Source of the DNA: Atopsyche davidsoni
Lineage: Eukaryota > Arthropoda > Insecta > Trichoptera > Hydrobiosidae
Length of the DNA: 64,000 nucleotides
NCBI GenBank assembly: GCA_022113835.1
Contig: JAILWY010000002.1
Location: forward strand, 10,766,501-10,830,500
Reading direction: 5' to 3'
Part shown: positions 58,931-64,000 of the stretch, in pieces
How the letters are laid out: every line of letters starts with the position of its first letter
How positions within the stretch are numbered: position 1 is the first letter of the stretch
Position numbers and translations under genes: made by a program
The notes under the pieces: generated by a model
Told to the model about the DNA's origin: nothing
The model's database searches: none
The model's input: only the letters and a program-made list of their open reading frames with translations

Positions 58931-61900
58931 AAACGCGCCAGTAAACTTTGCATGTTGTTAAATTACTTAAAGTCAAGTTACTGTTAAGATAAAAGACACG
59001 TATTCTTAAATTATAGATAAACTACATTTGCGCTTATGAGCCTACATTTATGCTGCGACAGAATGGTGTTAGCCAATGCGCTATTTATTTAGGTACATTT
59101 AAAAAAATATGTGAAAAACCTATCGTACATTATTAAATATATATTTATTTATATATATAAAACTAAGCAAGCAACCTCAATTTGGTTTTCAGTCCATTAG
59201 TAGTTATTAGGTAGGCACGCCTCTCACCGCCACTCCACTATGTGCCCAGCTCGCGTTTTGAATTGGAATCTTATTACGATTGGTGTGCGCGCGGGAGGGA
59301 TTGTGATTGGTCGGTGGCTTTATTCTGTGCGAGTGTTTTTTTTATATTTTTTGTGTGTGCGTCTGTAATTGACAATGGGCTGTTGAATTATTATGTGTTT
59401 TTGTCGATAGAGGCTGCGGTGGCATAAAAAAAGGATAGACAAGAAAAGTATTATCATCGCCATTGATCTGGAATTTCCCACGTCGGGATATCTTGTTATA
59501 TTCAATTTATTTGAATCATCTAATATAATCGCAGAAGAACAATATTAAAAATTTTGTACTCGGTACAATGGCAGCATGGGCAGCATATTTACTTATAAGA
59601 TTCTCTAAGATATGTTATATTTTCAAACTATCCGATAAAGTGCTCTGATTATACTCACATTGAAAAATAATTTTATCCTTTACAATATTGATTTCTGAAA
59701 ATCGAATCCCAACACCTTCCATAGTTTTAATTAATTTATTATTTTTGTTTCGTACGAGTTAACTTGCAGTGTCAAAACATTTCCGTTTTAGTATGCATAT
59801 TCATAGTTATCTTTATGGTATAAATATTGTTTAAATAAACTTTTTACGTCACTAGTCCCTGTATGTTAATTAATATCCATTAAGATATATCAGCAAAAAA
59901 AGATGTAACTGAATGATATGAAGCAAAGCCATTAAACAGGGGAAACAAAATGACATGGAAAATAAACAACAAAGTTAGCTAATGCTAGAATTATCGATTA
60001 TTTTCGTGAAGTCAAGTTGTCTATTTACGAAATCCTGACCTAAATTTTCAAAATGTTTGATGGCTGGTAATTAAAACCTGATTGATCTTCGATAGTAAAC
60101 TTCTGCCTATTTATAATCGGCAACATAGATTGAGTTCCACGCAGGTAAGAAGTTACCTGTGCAACGTTTCGCTGTTTACCTCTCCATCTACAGCAACATC
60201 TTTTTAAATAGCCAGAACATTCCAGATTAATAGGAGAGAAGATTACTGCATCACGCCCTGGTGAGAAGACCGCGTCCGCGAACCCTCATTTATAACACCT
60301 GCAAATACATCGCTCGGTAATCCCTGGCAAACTGAGGGAATCAGCCAAGTAGGTATCAACAAACTACTTTAGGCATGCAATGAATTTTCGTTATGAGCAT
60401 GCAGTTGTTTTTATGCATATTTTAATAAAAAATATATCATATAAAAAGTGATATTTTATATATTAAAAAAAAACTACTACAGTAATTAGACTACGGAAGA
60501 CGAAAATATACATTTAAATTTCAAGAATTGCTCATATGAAGTGGACGCAATTGAAGCCGTTTGCATATGCAGATAGTATTTTTTGATAATAAAAATTTAT
60601 TTGAATCAATAGGTGTATAAATAAGATATATAATGCATTAATTAATACATTATAATACGTTCTAATGTGTTAGCGAAAAAGTATTTCAAGTAATCTGTAA
60701 TGAATGTGAACATACTCGTGCAGTAGTTTTCCGCACAGATTTATTTATGTGGCTTTACCAACGAAATGGTCACTTCTATTGATGCATTTTTTAATAGGAT
60801 GTATAATATTTTTTTTTATAACATATATGGCTTTCTTAAGCCTCGGTCACCCTATTCACAGGCGATCCGGAGCCTGTGAGAATTCACTCCTCGAGTGTCG
60901 GCAAGCAGGCGCTACACGCGCTGCTCGGCCAACATACCTCGTGCACTTTGCATCCCCGCGGCCGCGGTGGATGCAACGGCGATATCCAACCATTTAACTC
61001 ATAAATGATAATAATTTACGCAATGATATCACCATAAAACAGGGTTTGAGCCGCTAGACTATTGCGTTTGATAAATAAACAGGGATAGTGATATTTAAAG
61101 GTGCTATTAAGCCTTTGAAAACACGGTGCATATTTTACATATCCAAGGCGCGCCGAGAGTCTTGCTAGTACCCTTAAGTTCCAGAAACATAATATAGATG
61201 TATTTTGTAGCATATAAAATTGTATTTAGTGACAACAATAATTACTATGAAAAATATAAGATAAATTACAATAAGTCATTTTATTTTAGATTGTGATTGA
61301 AAGCACTTATCGTTTATCAGTTCAAAGATTCAGTATGACGATGCCTTATGTATGCCTTCCTGGCTACACACGCAGCAACAAGGCTTGTAATAGAGATGTA
61401 AATCGAAAAATTATAGTAATATGTTTTATTTATTGCTTGTGTAAAATTAAAGAACCGTCACCGGCAAATGAGGTGATCTGGGAACACACAATCGGCAGGT
61501 TGTATCGCTGTGTGTGATAAGGCTTTCAATAATTTGTTACCCGCAGATGGTCAGGGAGTCACGTTTGAGAAAATAATTTATTTGGTACACAGCGGAGCTG
61601 CGAATCGTGACTGTTATCTAGGAGGTAATTACATGCAGATGTGGTGGGCCGTCATACGCCGCGCCGCAAGGTGTCACTCGATACAGGTAACCGCCGGCCG
61701 ATACCTCGGAATGCGTAATTAGTTTCGTATGTACAAGATTAATTGGCAGCATTAGAGGTGTGTAATGCAGTGTAGATAAAACGTTAACAATAAGAGATAG
61801 TGATTAAGAGCTTAGCTGTCATGCGAGTGATTAGACCGGTGCTTTGAAACGACTGGAGTCTCATTAATATCTAGGTAACGGTTTTTCACAAGACTTCAAA

Positions 61901-61959
61901 AAACATTGTATTTATTTACTTACATGTTTTGTGTGTGTTCGTTCCGTTTGTAAGATGAA

Positions 61960-62220
61960 AACGTCCGATACAAAGCGTTGAAACGCCGCAGCCCAGATCA
62001 AGATGGCGGCCACTGCATAGAAAATGGCCGCGGAGCGTTGTGGGAAAATCCAAATGACGGGATAGTTTAGTTAGCAGAGCGGAGCACGCCGGCCGCTGCT
62101 CCGGGTTTCCCTTTGATTTTGTTGCCATAGATATATTGCAGTCGGCGGGGATATAAAACACCAGCTTTATGGTATAATGGCGAGTTTTCGCTTGTAGCCA
62201 TGTTATAAATGGCGCCGTGG
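61960..62220. promoter_or_regulatory. GC-rich intronic island, candidate enhancer
   Basis: CpG-rich block including CAAGATGGCGGCCACTGC near 62000 and GTTATAAATGGCGCCGTGG near 62202. CAAGATGGCGGC is the YY1/Pho-type core (GCCAT on the other strand), which occurs several times here. No coding signal in a recognisable family. Confidence 0.35.
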
Positions 62221-62963
62221 TTTTGGATGATGAATGTGACGTTTATTCAATAAGCGAGATGGGATATTTATGCCCGCTGCACAACTATTGCACATTACGG
62301 GTGGATACGCGTTGCACAATAAGTGAGACGAGAACCATTTTGAGATTTGTCAATGGTCAATAAATATATTATATATTAACATTCTAGTCATTATATTCCA
62401 AACACAATATGTCAATAAAAATAAAATTCAGTGATGTCTTCACTTTTTATTTATTGACGAGACAGTTTCGCCAAACAAGTCACGTCAAAAAAAAAAAAAA
62501 ACAGGAATATCACTCTAAATTCTCGACACAGATTATTTATCAAGTTTTATTTATTGAAATGTACATACACGTTGTTGGGCCGTTATCCAATTACGCGCTC
62601 TGCCCAGCTCTGTATTTAGAAATTCCAGTTCGGACGCGAGAGTTTCTATTATTTAGAAATACGGACTGTCGGTTCCTGGAAAAATTGTCAAGCCGTGACC
62701 GCGCGCCGCTGATGGGAGACACGGACTTCCTCGGGCCCGGAGCAGGAGGGGCGGGGGACCCCGGGAGGTTAGGTTAGGTTACGAAGGCTTTAGAAACTAA
62801 GCCTCTAACGGTCAATTAATTTCATACTTGAGTCCACGAGTTATAAAATTGTAAAAGAGTGATTTGACGAATAACTTTATTTCTATTGAACTAGCTTTAT
62901 TTTACTGTCTATATATACCTCCCCGCTCTCCCCATTCTGTTGCTTGTGCATGGCTGCGTGTGT

Positions 62964-63244
62964 AAAGGATCGGTAATGGAGTAGTGGACTTGGAATGATT
63001 GTGGATGGATGTGCTCTGGAAGTACGTGGAAGTCTCCTGCTATTGTTTATGTAGCATGCTGCAGAATGAGTATCAGAAGGATTATATAATAATGCTATTG
63101 GGCAGCAGCAATACGCAGAATACGGTGTAGAAGGACCCGGAGACCTACTGCACTATTATTCCTTTAGAAAACCATGAAGACTGGCTTAGCATGAGTATAT
63201 GCTCAGTGAAATGATCGCCAACCACCTCTAAGGAGAGACACTTA
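62964..63244 (+). repeat. Dispersed repeat, copy 2 of a pair (about 281 bp)
   Basis: Aligns with 44267-44602, starting AAAGGATCGGTAATGGAGTA and ending GAGAGACACTT. It is shorter through several internal gaps and more diverged in the middle. Same orientation as copy 1, 18.7 kb away in another intron of the same gene. Confidence 0.7.
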
Positions 63245-63589
63245 TATAAATGATAAAAACCATTTCATGCTAATAATAACTACATTGTAGGCTTGCATAC
63301 AATGATGTAAACTTTGGAAACCAATTATTAATCACATTTTGTTTCGTGCAATTTATTAAGTTTTGTATAAATTATTACTATCTTTTGAAAGGTAAAAAAT
63401 AAGACAAATGTATAACAATAAACAATAAAATAGGTATCTTAATGTCGTGAAGTACTCAGAGACAATTTTGCAAGTAAAAAGCTTCAACAGAAAGCTCTAT
63501 TATGATTGATATGTGTACTAAACTGTTGAATATTTGTGCAGTCTGATATGAGGGGGTCTCATTCCATTCGCGTTCAACACCTTTTGTAT

Positions 63590-63940
63590 CCTAAAAAAAG
63601 TTTTTCTTACGATTATCCGAGTAGCAGAAAAGCACGGGTCTTCGGCCCGATTGCGCTATTGCATTCGGATTTAAGTCAGCGGTGGAAAGTTCGCATCGGC
63701 GGAATAATCGGTCGCGAGCATCCGCAGAATTGCGGTTAGTTTGCATGGCACCGGCGGCGCGTTCACCACTAACACGGTCCCATGGCGGGTAATTAAGGCA
63801 GATCGGCCGGCACGATTATCGCGGGCATGAGCGGCGGGATGATGCAGAATCATGTTTGTGTCGGCGATTGAAATATTACAATGCGCCGCGTCCGCTCTCC
63901 CCCCGACCCGCGCCGCCGCTGCAGCCGGGCGGGTGCGACA
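63590..63940. promoter_or_regulatory. GC-rich intronic island, candidate enhancer
   Basis: Contains GGCGGGTAATTAAGGCAG near 63785 in CpG-rich surroundings, plus ATTATCGCGGGCATGAGCGG. Overlapping short frames on both strands look chance-derived. It could also lie close to an upstream Serrate exon or promoter beyond the window. Confidence 0.35.
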
Positions 63941-63964
63941 CCTAACCTAACCTAACCTAACCTT
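63941..63964. repeat. Short interstitial telomere-like (CCTAA)n run
   Basis: Four CCTAA units and a CCTTA. It matches the insect telomeric repeat TTAGG on the minus strand. Similar three-unit runs occur at 53137-53153 (same strand) and 62766-62781 (opposite strand). Too short to be a telomere. Confidence 0.85.
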
Positions 63965-64000
63965 ACCCCCCTCATACTTTATGATTTTCGCGTTCCAATG

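Larger units (their letters stand above)
52234..64000 (-). other. 5' part of the Serrate gene: intron of at least 11.8 kb
   Basis: The exon at 52120-52233 has a good acceptor (CCTTACAG) and enters in phase 1, so upstream coding exons exist. None with MNNL, DSL or EGF cysteine patterns was found to the right edge, so the stretch is read as one intron. It holds a hAT-type element (55424), an inverted-repeat copy (54677), a dispersed repeat copy (62964), (AC)n (55065), short telomere-like runs and GC-rich islands near 53480-53710, 54680-54940, 57500-57660, 58590-58930, 60840-60990, 61960-62220, 62560-62775 and 63590-63940. An unrelated small gene inside it cannot be ruled out. Confidence 0.5.

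Noticed and set aside
58500..58976. 158-aa minus-strand open frame
   Set aside because: Longest frame in the right part, but no domain, signal or family resemblance; it crosses a GC-rich intronic island with a competing frame on the other strand.
1..64000. CRISPR arrays, operons, rRNA genes, prokaryotic elements
   Set aside because: None seen; gene structure is eukaryotic throughout and the only periodic repeats are short satellites and transposon arms.
52300..64000. Serrate DSL/MNNL exons
   Set aside because: Looked for Cys-rich, GC-richer blocks with splice sites on the minus strand; GC-rich blocks present have no DSL or EGF cysteine pattern.

Overview
This is eukaryotic DNA, almost certainly from an insect. 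It is AT-rich, its genes have many short exons and GT-AG introns, and its recognisable proteins are insect/metazoan. Short (TTAGG)n-type runs occur at 53137, 62766 and 63941, as expected of insects other than true flies. The order cannot be fixed from the sequence alone. There is nothing prokaryotic, viral or CRISPR-like. Exon models below were built by hand from splice sites, reading phase and homology recalled from memory; no search was run.

Layout from left to right. (1) 48-13201, minus: the 5' two-fifths of a novel-type protein kinase C of the epsilon/Pkc98E class (C2 domain, Gly-rich linker, pseudosubstrate, C1A, C1B; 9 exons, 338 residues). The kinase domain lies beyond the left edge. 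(2) 14133-15258, plus: a complete ARL2 small GTPase (3 exons, 184 aa), head-to-head with the PKC gene. (3) 15628-20100 and 21200-26212, both minus: two complete tandemly duplicated leucine-rich-repeat genes of the ribonuclease-inhibitor/LRRC74-like type (564 and 624 aa). Each has ten exons with the same intron phases and several identical exon lengths, and each ends in a Lys-rich tail. The first is tail-to-tail with ARL2. (4) 30575-52233, minus: the 3' part of the Notch ligand gene Serrate/Jagged (15 exons, about 895 aa: twelve EGF repeats, a VWC-like Cys-rich region, a juxtamembrane domain, an Ala/Gly-rich transmembrane segment, an intracellular tail). Its signal peptide, MNNL, DSL and first EGF exons were not found and must lie past 64000, so everything from 52234 to the right edge is read as a Serrate 5' intron.

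The Serrate introns (13.8 kb and at least 11.8 kb) hold no convincing genes. They do hold two things worth attention. One is a series of compact GC/CpG-rich islands in AT-rich DNA, many with a homeodomain-type TAATTA or CAATTA core, which look like candidate enhancers. The other is a dense set of short mobile elements: a roughly 150-bp terminal-inverted-repeat family, hAT-type elements (one with a perfect 8-bp target duplication, another apparently inserted into a member of the first family), a pogo/Tigger-like fragment, a dispersed repeat pair about 300 bp long, and satellites. A tRNA-derived SINE and a probable solo LTR lie near or in the LRR genes.

The genes do not form one pathway: PKC and ARL2 are housekeeping/signalling genes, the LRR pair is a lineage-type duplication of unknown function, and Serrate is a developmental regulator. 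I see no convincing new biological system. The best leads are the LRR duplicate pair, the intronic island pattern and the mobile-element families.
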